The notes beneath the pieces were generated by a model. That model saw only the letters and a list, made by a program, of their open reading frames with translations. It ran no database searches and was not told the origin of the DNA. A program made the translations under genes and the position numbers. Of a stretch of DNA of 64,000 nt, positions 14,510-24,150 are shown piece by piece; the first letter of the stretch is position 1; every line of letters starts with the position of its first letter. Location: the NCBI GenBank assembly GCA_050331115.1, contig JBHJHD010000093.1:1-64000 (forward strand), given 5' to 3'. This stretch comes from JBCCAG01 sp050331115. GTDB lineage: Bacteria; Cyanobacteriota; Cyanobacteriia; CAKZMO01.

Positions 14510-17215
14510 ATGACTGATGCGCCCCCTAGTTCCACAGATCCTAGTTCCACAGACCCCCAGCTGCTTATTGAAGGCCTCCCGGAACGGCTAATTAAGCACA
14601 CCGTGCGCTATGCCGACTATCGTCAGGTAGAGCGCGATCGCCTCACCCCCATGTTTCAGCAGTACGTCGACATCAAGGCGCAGTACCCCAGCGCCCTGCT
14701 GCTATACCGCATCGGCGACTTTTTCGAGACCTTTTTTCAGGACGCGATTTTGGTGGCCCGGGAGCTGGAACTGGTGCTCACCAGCAAGGAGGCCGGTAAG
14801 GCGGTGGGCCGGGTGCCGCTGGCGGGCATCCCCCACCACGCCGTAGAGCGCTACTGCGCCCAGCTGCTGGAAAAGGGCTATGCGATCGCCATCTGCGACC
14901 AGGTAGAGACCGCTAGCGAAGCCCAAGGAAAGCTAATGCGGCGGGAGGTGACCCGGGTGGTTACCCCCGGCACCATTCTCGAAGAGGGCATGCTGGACGC
15001 CCGCCGCAATAATTTTCTGGTGGCGGTGGTGATCGCGGGGCAGCACTGGGGGCTGGCCCACGCCGACGTGTCCACCGGGGAGTTCCTCACCACCCAGGCC
15101 ACGGGGCTAGACCAGCTCAGCCAAGAGCTGATGCGCCTAGCCCCTTCCGAGGTGCTAGTGCCCACCAACGCCCCCGACCTGGGGGGCTTTTTGCGGCCGG
15201 GGGACACCTCGGCCCAGCTGCCCAGCTGCCTGCCGCCTCGGTTTTGCTACACCTTTCGTTCCCAGACGCCCTTCGTGCACAGCGAGGCCCGGCAGCGGCT
15301 CCTGGAGCGCTTCCGGCTGCGATCGCTGGAGGGGCTGGGCTGCGAGCGGCTGCCCCTGGCGGTGCGGGCGGCGGGGGGTCTCTTGCAGTACCTCGAAGAC
15401 ACCCAGAAGCAGGTACCGGTGCTGCTGCAGCCGGTGTCTACCTACGCGCTCACGGAGTATTTGGTGCTAGACCACCAGACCCGCCGAAATTTGGAAATTA
15501 CCCAGACGGCCCGGGACGGCACCTTCCACGGCTCACTGCTGTGGGCGCTGGACCGCACGGTGACCGCCATGGGGGGGCGATCGCTGCGGCGCTGGCTGCT
15601 GCAGCCCCTGCTGGATCTAGGGGGCATCCACGCCCGCCAGGACACCATCCAGGAGCTAATCGACAACGGACCGCTGCGGCAGGCGATCCAGCAGATGCTC
15701 AAGCAGATTTATGACCTAGAGCGGCTCACGGGGCGGGCCGGGGCGGGCACCGCCAACGCCCGAGAGATTACGGCCCTGGCGGACTCTCTGACGCGGCTGC
15801 CGGACCTGGCGGCCCTAGTGCGGGAGGCTAAGTCCCCCTACCTGGCGGCGCTGCAGATGGTGCCCCCCGACCTAGAGCACCTGGGCCGTCGCCTGCTGGC
15901 CCACATCGTGGAGAGCCCGCCCATCTACCTCACTGAAGGCAATTTAATCCGGGATGGAGTACACGACGAGCTAGACCACATGCGCCAGCAGATCGCCGAC
16001 GACCAGAACTGGATCGCCACCCTAGAGACGGTGGAGCGCGATCGCACGGGAATCAGCACCCTCAAGGTGGGCTTTAGTAAGACCTTTGGCTACTACATCA
16101 GCGTCTCTCGGGCCAAGCTAGACCAGGTGCCAGAGGGCTACCAGCGCAAGCAGACCCTCACCAACGAAGAGCGCTACGTGACCCAAGAGCTGAAGGAGCG
16201 GGAAGACCGGGTGATGAAGGCCCGCACCCACATCAACGCCCTAGAATACGAAATTTTTGCCCAGCTGCGGGCCGAGGTGAGCGCCTACGCCGACGACATC
16301 CGCACCGTGGCCCAGGGCATTGCCGCCGTAGACGTGCTGGCGGGTCTCTCTGAGGTGGCGCTCTACCAAGGGTACTGCCGCCCGCAGATGGTGCCCAACC
16401 GCGAAATCGATATCGACCAGGGGCGTCATCCGGTCGTTGAGCAGTCCCTCCCGGCGGGGTTTTTTGTGCCCAACGCCGCCCGGCTGGGCTCAGGCCCTGC
16501 GGATGCGCCCAGTAGTCGAGGCATTCCCGATCTGATCATTCTCACCGGCCCCAATGCCAGCGGCAAGAGCTGCTACCTGCGTCAGGTGGGTCTCATTCAG
16601 CTAATGGCGCAGATAGGCAGCTTCGTCCCCGCCGCCGCCGCCGTGCTGGGGGTGTGCGATCGCGTCTTTACCCGCGTCGGCGCTGTAGATGACTTAGCCA
16701 CCGGCCAGTCCACCTTCATGGTAGAGATGAACGAAACCGCCAATATCTTGAACCACGCTACGGCTAAATCCCTGGTGCTGCTCGACGAAATCGGTCGCGG
16801 CACCGCCACCTTTGACGGGCTCTCTATCGCCTGGGCCGTGGCCGAGCACCTGGCCTCTGACATCCGCGCCCGCACCATTTTTGCCACCCACTACCACGAG
16901 CTCAACGAGCTAGCCTCTCTAATCCCCAACGTCGCCAACTATCAGGTCACCGTCAAGGAAATGCCCGATGAGATTATCTTCCTGCATCAGGTGCGCCCCG
17001 GCGGGGCAGATCGCTCCTACGGCATCGAAGCGGGGCGGCTCGCCGGGCTGCCGAGCTCGGTGATTCAGAGGGCCAGGGACGTGATGCGCCAAATCGAAAA
17101 GCATTCCCACATTGCCGTGGGGCTGCGGGGCCGCCAGCCCCACGGAACAGGCTATCGCCGCAAGCCCCCTCATGTCTCTGAGGGCACCGAGCAGCTCGGC
17201 TTCTTCGAGGGCTGA
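14510..17215 (+). CDS. mutS: DNA mismatch repair protein MutS
   Basis: 901 residues, a full-length MutS1. It binds mismatches and recruits MutL. The mismatch-binding N-terminus is present (MFQQYVDIKAQYPSALLLYR followed by GDFFETFFQDA, the phe-x-glu type motif). The lever and clamp domains follow. Walker A is GPNASGKS at about residue 680; VLLDEIGRGTATFDGLS is Walker B plus signature; TIFATHYHEL is the H-loop. The ATG at 14510 is used; an upstream TTG (14471) would be encoded by the 16-bp repeat. A 15-bp duplication at 14526-14555 gives SSTDPSSTDP near the N-terminus. The end overlaps the facing gene by 46 nt. Confidence 0.96.
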   Translation: MTDAPPSSTDPSSTDPQLLIEGLPERLIKHTVRYADYRQVERDRLTPMFQQYVDIKAQYPSALLLYRIGDFFETFFQDAILVARELELVLTSKEAGKAVGRVPLAGIPHHAVERYCAQLLEKGYAIAICDQVETASEAQGKLMRREVTRVVTPGTILEEGMLDARRNNFLVAVVIAGQHWGLAHADVSTGEFLTTQATGLDQLSQELMRLAPSEVLVPTNAPDLGGFLRPGDTSAQLPSCLPPRFCYTFRSQTPFVHSEARQRLLERFRLRSLEGLGCERLPLAVRAAGGLLQYLEDTQKQVPVLLQPVSTYALTEYLVLDHQTRRNLEITQTARDGTFHGSLLWALDRTVTAMGGRSLRRWLLQPLLDLGGIHARQDTIQELIDNGPLRQAIQQMLKQIYDLERLTGRAGAGTANAREITALADSLTRLPDLAALVREAKSPYLAALQMVPPDLEHLGRRLLAHIVESPPIYLTEGNLIRDGVHDELDHMRQQIADDQNWIATLETVERDRTGISTLKVGFSKTFGYYISVSRAKLDQVPEGYQRKQTLTNEERYVTQELKEREDRVMKARTHINALEYEIFAQLRAEVSAYADDIRTVAQGIAAVDVLAGLSEVALYQGYCRPQMVPNREIDIDQGRHPVVEQSLPAGFFVPNAARLGSGPADAPSSRGIPDLIILTGPNASGKSCYLRQVGLIQLMAQIGSFVPAAAAVLGVCDRVFTRVGAVDDLATGQSTFMVEMNETANILNHATAKSLVLLDEIGRGTATFDGLSIAWAVAEHLASDIRARTIFATHYHELNELASLIPNVANYQVTVKEMPDEIIFLHQVRPGGADRSYGIEAGRLAGLPSSVIQRARDVMRQIEKHSHIAVGLRGRQPHGTGYRRKPPHVSEGTEQLGFFEG
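14526..14555 (+). repeat. 15-bp tandem repeat at the mutS N-terminus
   Basis: CTAGTTCCACAGATC followed by CTAGTTCCACAGACC, in frame, in the disordered head of MutS. Confidence 0.85.
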
Positions 17216-18483
17216 CTCGCCTGATCTGCAGGCCTGCTCGCGGCCCGCCCCGCCAGCCAGCCCGTAGTCCAGGCGCTCTGAAAGTTGAACCCGCCAGTAA
17301 TGCCGTCGATGTCCAGAACTTCGCCGGCAAAGTAAAGGCCTGGGCAGCAGCGGCTCTCCATGGTTTTGAACGCAACTTCCGAGAGCCGCACGCCGCCGCA
17401 GGTGACAAATTCGTCCTTAAAGACGCCCTTACCCGCCACGGCAAACTCGCCCTGCGTCAGTTCATGCACCAGCTGCTGCAGCCCTGCCTTAGGGAGCTGC
17501 GCCCACTGGGTCTGTGGGGCAACGCCCGCCCGCGCCAGCAGGTAACCCCACAGCCGTCGGGGCAGCCGCTGCGCCAGAGCCGGTGGCGTCGCCATTAGGG
17601 TGCGCTTTGGGGTTTCACGTTTGGCGTCTAAAAGCACCTGCCGCACCTGCTCCTCGGTGTCGGTGGGAAGCCAGTTCACCCGCAGCTCGGCGCGATAGCC
17701 GCAGCCGTGTAGATGACGCGCCCCCCAGGCGGAGAGCCTGAGGACGGCGGGGCCGCTGACGCCCCAGTGGGTGAGCAGCAGCGGCCCGGTCTGTTTCAGA
17801 GACTTGCCCTCGGCGAGCCGCAGCTGGATGCGGACCGGGTCGACGGCAACCCCGGCCAGCGCGTTGAGGGCCGACTCCCTAATGTTGAGGGTGAACAGGG
17901 AAGGCACGGGCGGCTCGATGCAGTGGCCCAGGGAGCGCGCTAGGGCTTGCCCCCGGGCGCTGCTGCCGGTGGCCAAGATAACGCGATCGGCGACGCGCTC
18001 CCCAGACTTGAGCTCGATGTGAAAGCGATGGCCCTTTGGAGCCGGCCCGTGACCATCGCGGCGCGCTAGGGCGCTGACCGCTGCCCCAGTGTGCACCATC
18101 ACCCCAGCCCGCCGGGCGGCCCGCTGCAGGCAGTCCATAATGGTGCCAGAATCGTCGGTGACCGGAAACATGCGCCCGTCCGCCTCGGTCTTGAGCGCCA
18201 CGCCGCGATCGCTAAACCAGCGCACCGTGTCCTGGGGCTGGAAGCGGCTAAACGCACCCCGCAGCGCCTTGCCGCCGCGAGGGTAGTAGGTAATCAACCG
18301 CGCCGGGTCGAAGCAAGCATGGGTGACGTTGCAGCGGCCGCCGCCCGAAATCGCCACCTTAGATAGGCAGCGGCGGCCGGCTTCCAGCAGCGTGACCTGA
18401 GCGTCAGAATGCGCCTCAGCGCAGGCGATCGCGGCAAAGAACCCCGCAGCGCCACCCCCAATGACGACAACCTGTAGCACCAT
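17170..18483 (-). CDS. NAD(P)/FAD-dependent oxidoreductase, BaiN/HI0933 family
   Basis: 437 residues. The N-terminal VVIGGGAAGFFAAIACAEA is the FAD-binding Rossmann motif, VAISGGGRCNVTHAC is the second family signature, and the C-terminal YFAGEVLDIDGITGGFNFQSAWTTG (seen in pieces) closes the FAD site. Substrate unknown; the name BaiN comes from a bile-acid enzyme and should not be taken as the activity here. The gene faces mutS and its last 15 codons are antisense to the mutS 3' end. No partner gene is adjacent. Confidence 0.88.
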   Translation of the reverse strand: MVLQVVVIGGGAAGFFAAIACAEAHSDAQVTLLEAGRRCLSKVAISGGGRCNVTHACFDPARLITYYPRGGKALRGAFSRFQPQDTVRWFSDRGVALKTEADGRMFPVTDDSGTIMDCLQRAARRAGVMVHTGAAVSALARRDGHGPAPKGHRFHIELKSGERVADRVILATGSSARGQALARSLGHCIEPPVPSLFTLNIRESALNALAGVAVDPVRIQLRLAEGKSLKQTGPLLLTHWGVSGPAVLRLSAWGARHLHGCGYRAELRVNWLPTDTEEQVRQVLLDAKRETPKRTLMATPPALAQRLPRRLWGYLLARAGVAPQTQWAQLPKAGLQQLVHELTQGEFAVAGKGVFKDEFVTCGGVRLSEVAFKTMESRCCPGLYFAGEVLDIDGITGGFNFQSAWTTGWLAGRAASRPADQASQPSKKPSCSVPSET

Positions 18484-18932
18484 TTACGAGCCCACCCCTC
18501 AATAGACATTTGGGGGTATTGCCCCCTTGTAACCTGCGTTAGAACTAAATTTAATGGAGATGCTGATACATACATGCATTGCCTATCTATTGTTATCTAC
18601 CCATACCCTGGTTTACCTATGCTGTGGGTCAAGCTCACCGGCCGAGACATTATTTCTCCAGATACATGGCTCTAGCCTTTATCACGATTTTGGCTTTGCG
18701 ACAGTGGTGGAAAGACAGTGGTGGAAATCTAAAAAAAAAAGAACGCTATGTGCACAGATGGGCCAGAGCGGGGCATACTAATACCCTGTTTAGTCCCCGC
18801 AACGCAAGTCCCTTTTGCGCTGCAGAGCACCTCGCTCTGTTTGACTCTGGGGCCGTCTGCTGCCCTCTACCTTAACAGGAGAGACCCGGCATTTGTTTTG
18901 GGAACTGTCAGTAACCGTGAAAGAAGGTGAGC
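18484..18932. other. Intergenic region upstream of ebsA
   Basis: 449 bp between divergent genes, less GC-rich than its neighbours. It holds a perfect 14-bp tandem (GACAGTGGTGGAAA at 18700 and 18714) and a run of A near 18731. Short open frames here show no recognisable protein. Confidence 0.55.
18700..18727. repeat. 14-bp perfect tandem repeat
   Basis: GACAGTGGTGGAAA twice, head to tail, in the gap upstream of ebsA. Confidence 0.9.
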
Positions 18933-19307
18933 ATGTCTCTTAAGGACCTGAAACCCGCCGTTGATCGAGATGTCAACGTCTATAGCCCCTACTATCAGGG
19001 CAGAAAGCGCAGCGCTCTCCCTTACGCCATCAGCCTCTACCAGCGCGGCAACCTGGAGGGCGATCGCCACATCGAGGGCGGCAGCAGCATTCCCTTCCTG
19101 GCAACCTGGAACGTGTCTTCTCTGCCGGCTGATCTGACGCGCTGCCGCATTCGCTTTGACGATAACGAAGAGCTGAGCTATGAGATTACCCTGGCAAACT
19201 TCGAGTTTGTCGACTATCTCATTGATGTTCTATTCAACGTCAAGTCGGCCAAGATTACAGATTTCTCTCGGTCGTTTTACCGCAAGCTGCTGCGCTACGA
19301 AGACTAA
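18933..19307 (+). CDS. ebsA: EbsA-like type IV pilus/biofilm protein
   Basis: 124 residues. The sequence (LKPAVDRDVNVYSPYYQG, then SALPYAISLYQRGNLEG and IPFLATWNVSSLPADLTRCR) matches my memory of the cyanobacterial EbsA family, whose Synechococcus member is needed for type IV pilus assembly and biofilm self-suppression. No signal peptide or membrane helix; a soluble cytoplasmic partner of the pilus machine is expected. The ATG at 18933 has GAAGGTGA 3-9 nt upstream; an in-frame GTG at 18927 is the alternative. No pilus genes are adjacent, so assignment rests on sequence recall. Confidence 0.65.
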   Translation: MSLKDLKPAVDRDVNVYSPYYQGRKRSALPYAISLYQRGNLEGDRHIEGGSSIPFLATWNVSSLPADLTRCRIRFDDNEELSYEITLANFEFVDYLIDVLFNVKSAKITDFSRSFYRKLLRYED

Positions 19308-19663
19308 TGGGGTATCGGTTCTGGTGACGCCTATCCAAAGCGTCACAGCCAAACATCGCAGCCAAAACGTCAAGGGCTACGATTGAAGAATCTTCTCCAG
19401 TAAGCGCGAGCTGATCTGCAATGCTCTCGACGTTTACTGGACTACATCAGGCTCGGCATATCAGGGTTGACATATCAGGGTTGGCATAAGTATCAGCGAT
19501 AGGTATCCGGACGCATCACGTCAGAGGTTGAATAGTTTTATCTGCGATCTTTCATTAGCGCCTAGTCCCCCAACGATTCCAGCATGGGTGAGCCGCTAAA
19601 AGCCTAAGTGGATATTAAGCTTGGCGCTTCGGATATGCAGATGTAACGTCGTCTTGTGTTGAA
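19308..19663. other. Intergenic region upstream of the histidine kinase
   Basis: 356 bp without a credible gene. It contains a 14-bp tandem repeat (CATATCAGGGTTGA at 19457, one-mismatch copy at 19471). Promoter for the kinase gene expected but not identified. Confidence 0.55.
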
Positions 19664-21499
19664 ATGCAACCGTCTAGGGCAGCTACTGTGACTCCGTCTC
19701 AACTTGATGCCAACCATAGTTCGTTACCCCTATCCTTAGACAAGCGCCAGGATATCGCTGGCGAGTCGCCTCAATTTGTCAGCCTCCGCGTCAAGCTGCT
19801 GGTTGGATTTAGCCTGATCTTCAGCATCGTTTTTGCCGGTGCGTTTTTCTGGTTCTATACGTTTACGACCGACAAAACAATCTCGCGCCTGCGGGCGGAC
19901 CTGCGGTCGACCCTGAAGGGCGCTGTAGAAGGCGTAGACGTCGACGAGCTGATTTCTCTCTACGAGGACGGCGATCCCAACAGCGCCGGCTTTTCGGACG
20001 ATCCGCGCTATCAGAACCAGCTTGAGTGGTTTGAAACCGTCAAAAGCATTGAGCCCCGGGCCTGGCTTTACTCTCTAGTAGTCGGTCCTGCCAGCGAAAA
20101 TCGCCGACGGGGAGCGGCTGCCGTTCCGGACGATCAGCTCGAAACGGTTTTTCTAGTGGACCTATGGGCCAACTACGATCCGTCGAAAGCGGTAGGGTTC
20201 CTGGAATCGGATGAGGCTAGCTCTCGCCCCCGCGTTGTCATTGAAACGGGAGAGCTGACCGAAGAGCCCAACATCTACACGGACGACTGGGGCACCTGGA
20301 TGTCTGCATTTGCCCCCATCAAGAACGACCAGGGGGAGGTTGTTGCTGTCCTAGGTCTAGATATCGAGGCCGACTACGTTTTTGACCTCCAAGATCAGAT
20401 TCGTAACCGCGTTCTGATGTCGTTTATTGTCACCTACGGCGTTCTATTCGTCTTGATCTACATGCTCTCTGGGGTGCTCACCCAGCACATCACCGAGCTG
20501 ACCCGCTCTGCCGAGCAGATTGCGGCCGGGGACTACACCCAGGCGCTGTCTCTTTCGCAGCAAAACGCTTTGCCGCGACGCAGCGCGCCTCGATTTACGC
20601 TATGGAAGGCGAATCCGCCTCAAAATCCGCTGCGGGATGAGATCAGCGTTTTGGCCCAGGCGTTCAAGGTGATGATCGAGAGCATTCAGCAGCGTGAGCG
20701 GATGATTCGTCAGGGCAAGAAAGTCGAAGATGAAATGCGCCTGGCCCTCAAAGCAGAGCGAGAGCTAAATGAGCTAAAATCGCGCTTCGTATCCATGGTG
20801 TCCCATGAGTTTCGCACGCCGCTGACCGTCATGCGTACGTCAACGGAGCTGCTAGAGCACTATGGTCACCTAGCGAGTGAGGAAAAGAAGCAGGCCTATT
20901 TTCTGCGCATCCGCGCCGCGATCGCCAATATGACGCGCCTTTTGGAGGACGTTTTGGTGGCGGGCAAGGCAGAGGCGGGCAAGCTGGAGTTCAACCCAAG
21001 CTGCGGCGACCTAAAAGCATTTTGCCGGGAGATTATCAGCGAGCTGCAGCACAGCGTTGGCCTTGACCACGCAATTGAGCTTTCTGTGAGCGGCGACGTT
21101 AGCCAGATTGCCTTCGACGCGGATTTGCTGCGCCCGGTGATGTCAAACCTACTTTCCAACGCCATCAAATACTCCGAAGCGGGGAGTTTGATCGAGGTCT
21201 CCCTTTCGCGGGACGAGGCCGCTGTGACCATCACGGTAAGCGACCAGGGCATCGGTATTCCTAAAGAAGATCAGCCCCACCTGTTTAAGCTTTTCCACCG
21301 CGCCGGCAATGTCGATACTATTCGCGGCACTGGGCTAGGGCTAGCAATTGTTCAGCAGTGCATCACCTATCACCGGGGGCAGGTGAGCTTCAGCAGCCAG
21401 GAGAAGGTTGGCACGACCTTCTCCGTTCGATTTCCCGCCGTGAGCGCTGCGGCCCTCGGCTCTGGTCCTAATGGTTCAGAATCGGTTGCCAAGATCTAG
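19664..21499 (+). CDS. Membrane sensor histidine kinase
   Basis: 611 residues. A transmembrane helix at about 45-67 is followed by a periplasmic sensing region (about 70-245, Cache-like, with ATYDP-like and WGTWMSAFAPIKNDQGEVV segments), a second helix (about 245-270) and a HAMP region. HisKA has SHEFRTPL with the phospho-accepting His at about residue 381; the ATPase domain has SNLLSNAIKYSE (N box), DQGIGIP (G1) and GTGLGLAIVQQ (G2). A full transmitter. The ligand is unknown and no response regulator is adjacent, so the partner must be encoded elsewhere. Confidence 0.9.
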   Translation: MQPSRAATVTPSQLDANHSSLPLSLDKRQDIAGESPQFVSLRVKLLVGFSLIFSIVFAGAFFWFYTFTTDKTISRLRADLRSTLKGAVEGVDVDELISLYEDGDPNSAGFSDDPRYQNQLEWFETVKSIEPRAWLYSLVVGPASENRRRGAAAVPDDQLETVFLVDLWANYDPSKAVGFLESDEASSRPRVVIETGELTEEPNIYTDDWGTWMSAFAPIKNDQGEVVAVLGLDIEADYVFDLQDQIRNRVLMSFIVTYGVLFVLIYMLSGVLTQHITELTRSAEQIAAGDYTQALSLSQQNALPRRSAPRFTLWKANPPQNPLRDEISVLAQAFKVMIESIQQRERMIRQGKKVEDEMRLALKAERELNELKSRFVSMVSHEFRTPLTVMRTSTELLEHYGHLASEEKKQAYFLRIRAAIANMTRLLEDVLVAGKAEAGKLEFNPSCGDLKAFCREIISELQHSVGLDHAIELSVSGDVSQIAFDADLLRPVMSNLLSNAIKYSEAGSLIEVSLSRDEAAVTITVSDQGIGIPKEDQPHLFKLFHRAGNVDTIRGTGLGLAIVQQCITYHRGQVSFSSQEKVGTTFSVRFPAVSAAALGSGPNGSESVAKI

Positions 21500-21544
21500 C
21501 GATCGTTTCCCCAAAGGAAACCCTTTATAATAATTGAGCAATGG

Positions 21545-21569
21545 AGGCTTTCACGCACGCTGAAAGCCT
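21545..21569 (+). terminator. Hairpin between histidine kinase and trpB
   Basis: Perfect 9-bp stem AGGCTTTCA / TGAAAGCCT with a 7-nt loop, 42 nt before the trpB GTG. Only TTTAC follows, so it is either a weak terminator of the kinase gene or a leader structure of trpB. Confidence 0.45.
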
Positions 21570-21610
21570 TTACAGTCTGTTTCCTCTTGGCGCATACCCG
21601 CATATCTGCT

Positions 21611-22888
21611 GTGACACAAACTCCCGTTTCAGAACCCACTCAATCCGCTACAGGGCCTTCTACCGCGACTGCCTCCCAGGCCCGCCCCGATGCCTTGGGT
21701 CGCTTTGGCCAGTTTGGCGGCAAGTACGTCCCTGAGACCCTAATGCCTGCCCTCGCTGAGCTAGAAGCTCACTATCGCCGCGTCTGTGGCGACAGCGAGT
21801 TTCAGACGGAGCTGCGTCATCTGCTGCGGGACTACGTTGGCCGACCGAGCCCGCTGTACTTTGCAGAGCGGCTGACGGACCACTACGCCAAGGCGGACGG
21901 CAGCGGGGCCCAGATCTACCTGAAGCGCGAAGATCTTAACCACACGGGAGCCCACAAAATCAACAACGCCCTCGGCCAGGTGCTGCTGGCCAAGCGCATG
22001 GGTAAGCAGCGCATCATCGCTGAGACCGGCGCAGGGCAGCACGGGGTCGCAACGGCAACAGTCTGTGCCCGCTTTGGTCTAGACTGCGTCATCTACATGG
22101 GCGTACATGACATGGAGCGCCAGTCCCTAAACGTCTTTCGCATGCGGCTTATGGGCGCTGAAGTTCGGCCCGTGGCGGCGGGTACTGGGACCTTGAAGGA
22201 CGCTACCTCAGAGGCGATTCGCGACTGGGTCACCAATGTGGAGACGACCCACTATATCCTCGGCTCGGTGGCTGGCCCCCATCCCTACCCCATGATGGTG
22301 CGCGACTTTCACGCCGTTATTGGTGAAGAAACGCGATCGCAGTGCGAGGACCGGTGGGGGGCGCTGCCCGACATTCTGCTGGCCTGCGTGGGCGGTGGCT
22401 CCAACGCCATGGGGCTGTTTCACGCATTTGTTGACGACTCCTCGGTGCGCCTCATCGGCGTTGAGGCGGCGGGGCGGGGCGTGGACACCGATGAGCATGC
22501 CGCCACCCTAACCCGGGGGCGTGTGGGAGTGCTCCACGGGGCCATGAGCTATCTGCTTCAGGATGGGGATGGCCAGGTGATTGAGGCTCACTCCATTAGC
22601 GCCGGACTAGACTACCCCGGCGTGGGGCCTGAGCACAGCTACCTCATGGCCACTGACCGGGCGGAGTATTACAGCGTGACGGATCAGCAGGCGATCGCGG
22701 CATTTCAGCGGGTGTCTCAGCTTGAGGGAATCATTCCCGCGCTGGAGACGGCCCACGCGTTTGCCTATCTAGAGACGCTTTGCCCCACGTTAGACGGCAG
22801 CCCCCGCATCGTGATCAATTCTTCGGGCCGGGGAGACAAGGATGTGCAGACCGTGGCCAAGTATTTGGACAATTTGGATGACGGGTAG
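21611..22888 (+). CDS. trpB: Tryptophan synthase beta subunit
   Basis: 425 residues from the GTG at 21611, chosen because it leaves a typical polar leader before the conserved GRFGQFGGKYVPETLMPAL; a TTG at 21587 is an alternative. TrpB joins indole (from TrpA) and serine using PLP. Seen: the PLP lysine in HKINNALGQ, RIIAETGAGQHGVA, the glycine-rich phosphate loop CVGGGSNAMG, and GRGDKDV near the end. Cytoplasmic. trpA is not adjacent; trpF lies 2 kb downstream, but scattered trp genes are normal in cyanobacteria. Confidence 0.95.
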   Translation: MTQTPVSEPTQSATGPSTATASQARPDALGRFGQFGGKYVPETLMPALAELEAHYRRVCGDSEFQTELRHLLRDYVGRPSPLYFAERLTDHYAKADGSGAQIYLKREDLNHTGAHKINNALGQVLLAKRMGKQRIIAETGAGQHGVATATVCARFGLDCVIYMGVHDMERQSLNVFRMRLMGAEVRPVAAGTGTLKDATSEAIRDWVTNVETTHYILGSVAGPHPYPMMVRDFHAVIGEETRSQCEDRWGALPDILLACVGGGSNAMGLFHAFVDDSSVRLIGVEAAGRGVDTDEHAATLTRGRVGVLHGAMSYLLQDGDGQVIEAHSISAGLDYPGVGPEHSYLMATDRAEYYSVTDQQAIAAFQRVSQLEGIIPALETAHAFAYLETLCPTLDGSPRIVINSSGRGDKDVQTVAKYLDNLDDG

Positions 22889-22896
22889 CCTTTAGT

Positions 22897-22927
22897 CGGG
22901 GCGAACGGGTATCTGTTTAGCGCCCCG
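22897..22927. terminator. Hairpin between convergent trpB and second site-2 protease
   Basis: CGGGGCG (22897-22903) pairs with CGCCCCG (22921-22927), loop 17 nt. It fills the 47-bp gap between the facing genes. No T-tract on either side, so a bidirectional end is only suggested. Confidence 0.35.
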
Positions 22928-22935
22928 GCAAGCCC

Positions 22936-24150
22936 CTACCGCGCCTTGTCGGGGGTCAGCCCACGAGCGATGTCGGCGAGCTGTAGACCCGGAGGATAGG
23001 CATCCCCCTCCTTAATCTGCTGAATGCTTTTCTCAGCAATGGGCAGCTTGAGCTGCTTCGCCACCGCCCGCACGATGTCGCCCCGATCCACCACTCCGGC
23101 AACGGTCCCCGCCAGAGAGAGCACGCTGATATATGATGCGCCGCTGGCCTCTAAATCGAGGATAACCTGCGGGAAGGGGGTTTTCTCCTGTACTGAGCTG
23201 ATCTGGTCTAGCGGCTGTGCAATGTCCGCCAGCGTTTGAACTTCCCACTGGCTACGCTCGCGCTGACGCAGGTCGTCCATAGACACTAAGCCGCGATAGC
23301 GCCCGTCCGATGCGGCAAAATAGGCCGTGGGATGCGCGTCTTCCATGACGTACTGGTCGGCAAACTGCCGCAGGGTTTGACGGGCGTCTACCACCTGAAA
23401 GTCGCGCGTCATCGCGTCGGCGGCTATTAGACGCGTCAGCTTTTCCTGCAGGTTGGCGACCTGGCTGTAGGTGCGGGCGCTGCGAACGCCAAACCAGCCC
23501 AGCAGGGCAATCCATAGGTAGGCAAAGCCATCGCCATCTTCTTGCCCTAGATAGAGCAGCACGCCAAAGGCGATCGCCGACCCGCCCAGCAAAAATCCTG
23601 AACGTGCTGCCCAGCGCACGCCCTGGATGCGGCTGCCGGTGAACTTCCACACCGCGGCCTTGAGCACCTGCCCCCCGTCAAGGGGTAGACCGGGAAGGAG
23701 ATTAAACAGCGCTAGCGCCAGATTGACCCAAGCTAAGCGCTCTAGAATAATCCGCACCGGCGCTATGGGGATAATCTGGCAGGCCGAGATGAGCAGCACA
23801 AACAGACAAAGGCTGACGCTGGGTCCGGCGATCGCCACCTGAAAAGCCTGCCCCGGGGTCTTAGACTCCTCAGCGATTGAGGCTACCCCGCCAAACAGAA
23901 ATAGGGTAATCGAGTTGACCGAGATACCTTGGGAGCGTGCCGTGAGGCTGTGACCGAGCTCGTGGAGCAGTACGGAGCTGAACAGCAGCAGCGCCATAAT
24001 GAATCCCGCCAGCCACTCTAATCCTTGCCAGTTTTGGTTTTGCCAGTTGAGGCTGTAAGCCACCGTCACCAGGATTAAGATGAAGAACCAGGACGGATCA
24101 ATCAATAGAGGAATGCCGAACACCGACCCAATGCGCCAGCCTTGTCGCAT
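22936..24150 (-). CDS. Site-2 protease family zinc metalloprotease with CBS domains (second copy)
   Basis: 404 residues from the ATG at 24150; the family start (RQGWRIGSVFGIPLLIDPSW) argues against the longer frame to 24198. HELGH is at residues 63-67 and NLLPGLPLDGG at about 150-160, so zinc site and catalytic Glu are intact. About six membrane helices, then a CBS-like pair in the last 150 residues with LIAADAMTRDFQVVD. It shares domain order and many motifs with the protein at 2306-3475, so the two are paralogues in one 22-kb stretch. Substrates unknown; regulated intramembrane proteolysis is the family role. Confidence 0.9.
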   Translation of the reverse strand: MRQGWRIGSVFGIPLLIDPSWFFILILVTVAYSLNWQNQNWQGLEWLAGFIMALLLFSSVLLHELGHSLTARSQGISVNSITLFLFGGVASIAEESKTPGQAFQVAIAGPSVSLCLFVLLISACQIIPIAPVRIILERLAWVNLALALFNLLPGLPLDGGQVLKAAVWKFTGSRIQGVRWAARSGFLLGGSAIAFGVLLYLGQEDGDGFAYLWIALLGWFGVRSARTYSQVANLQEKLTRLIAADAMTRDFQVVDARQTLRQFADQYVMEDAHPTAYFAASDGRYRGLVSMDDLRQRERSQWEVQTLADIAQPLDQISSVQEKTPFPQVILDLEASGASYISVLSLAGTVAGVVDRGDIVRAVAKQLKLPIAEKSIQQIKEGDAYPPGLQLADIARGLTPDKAR

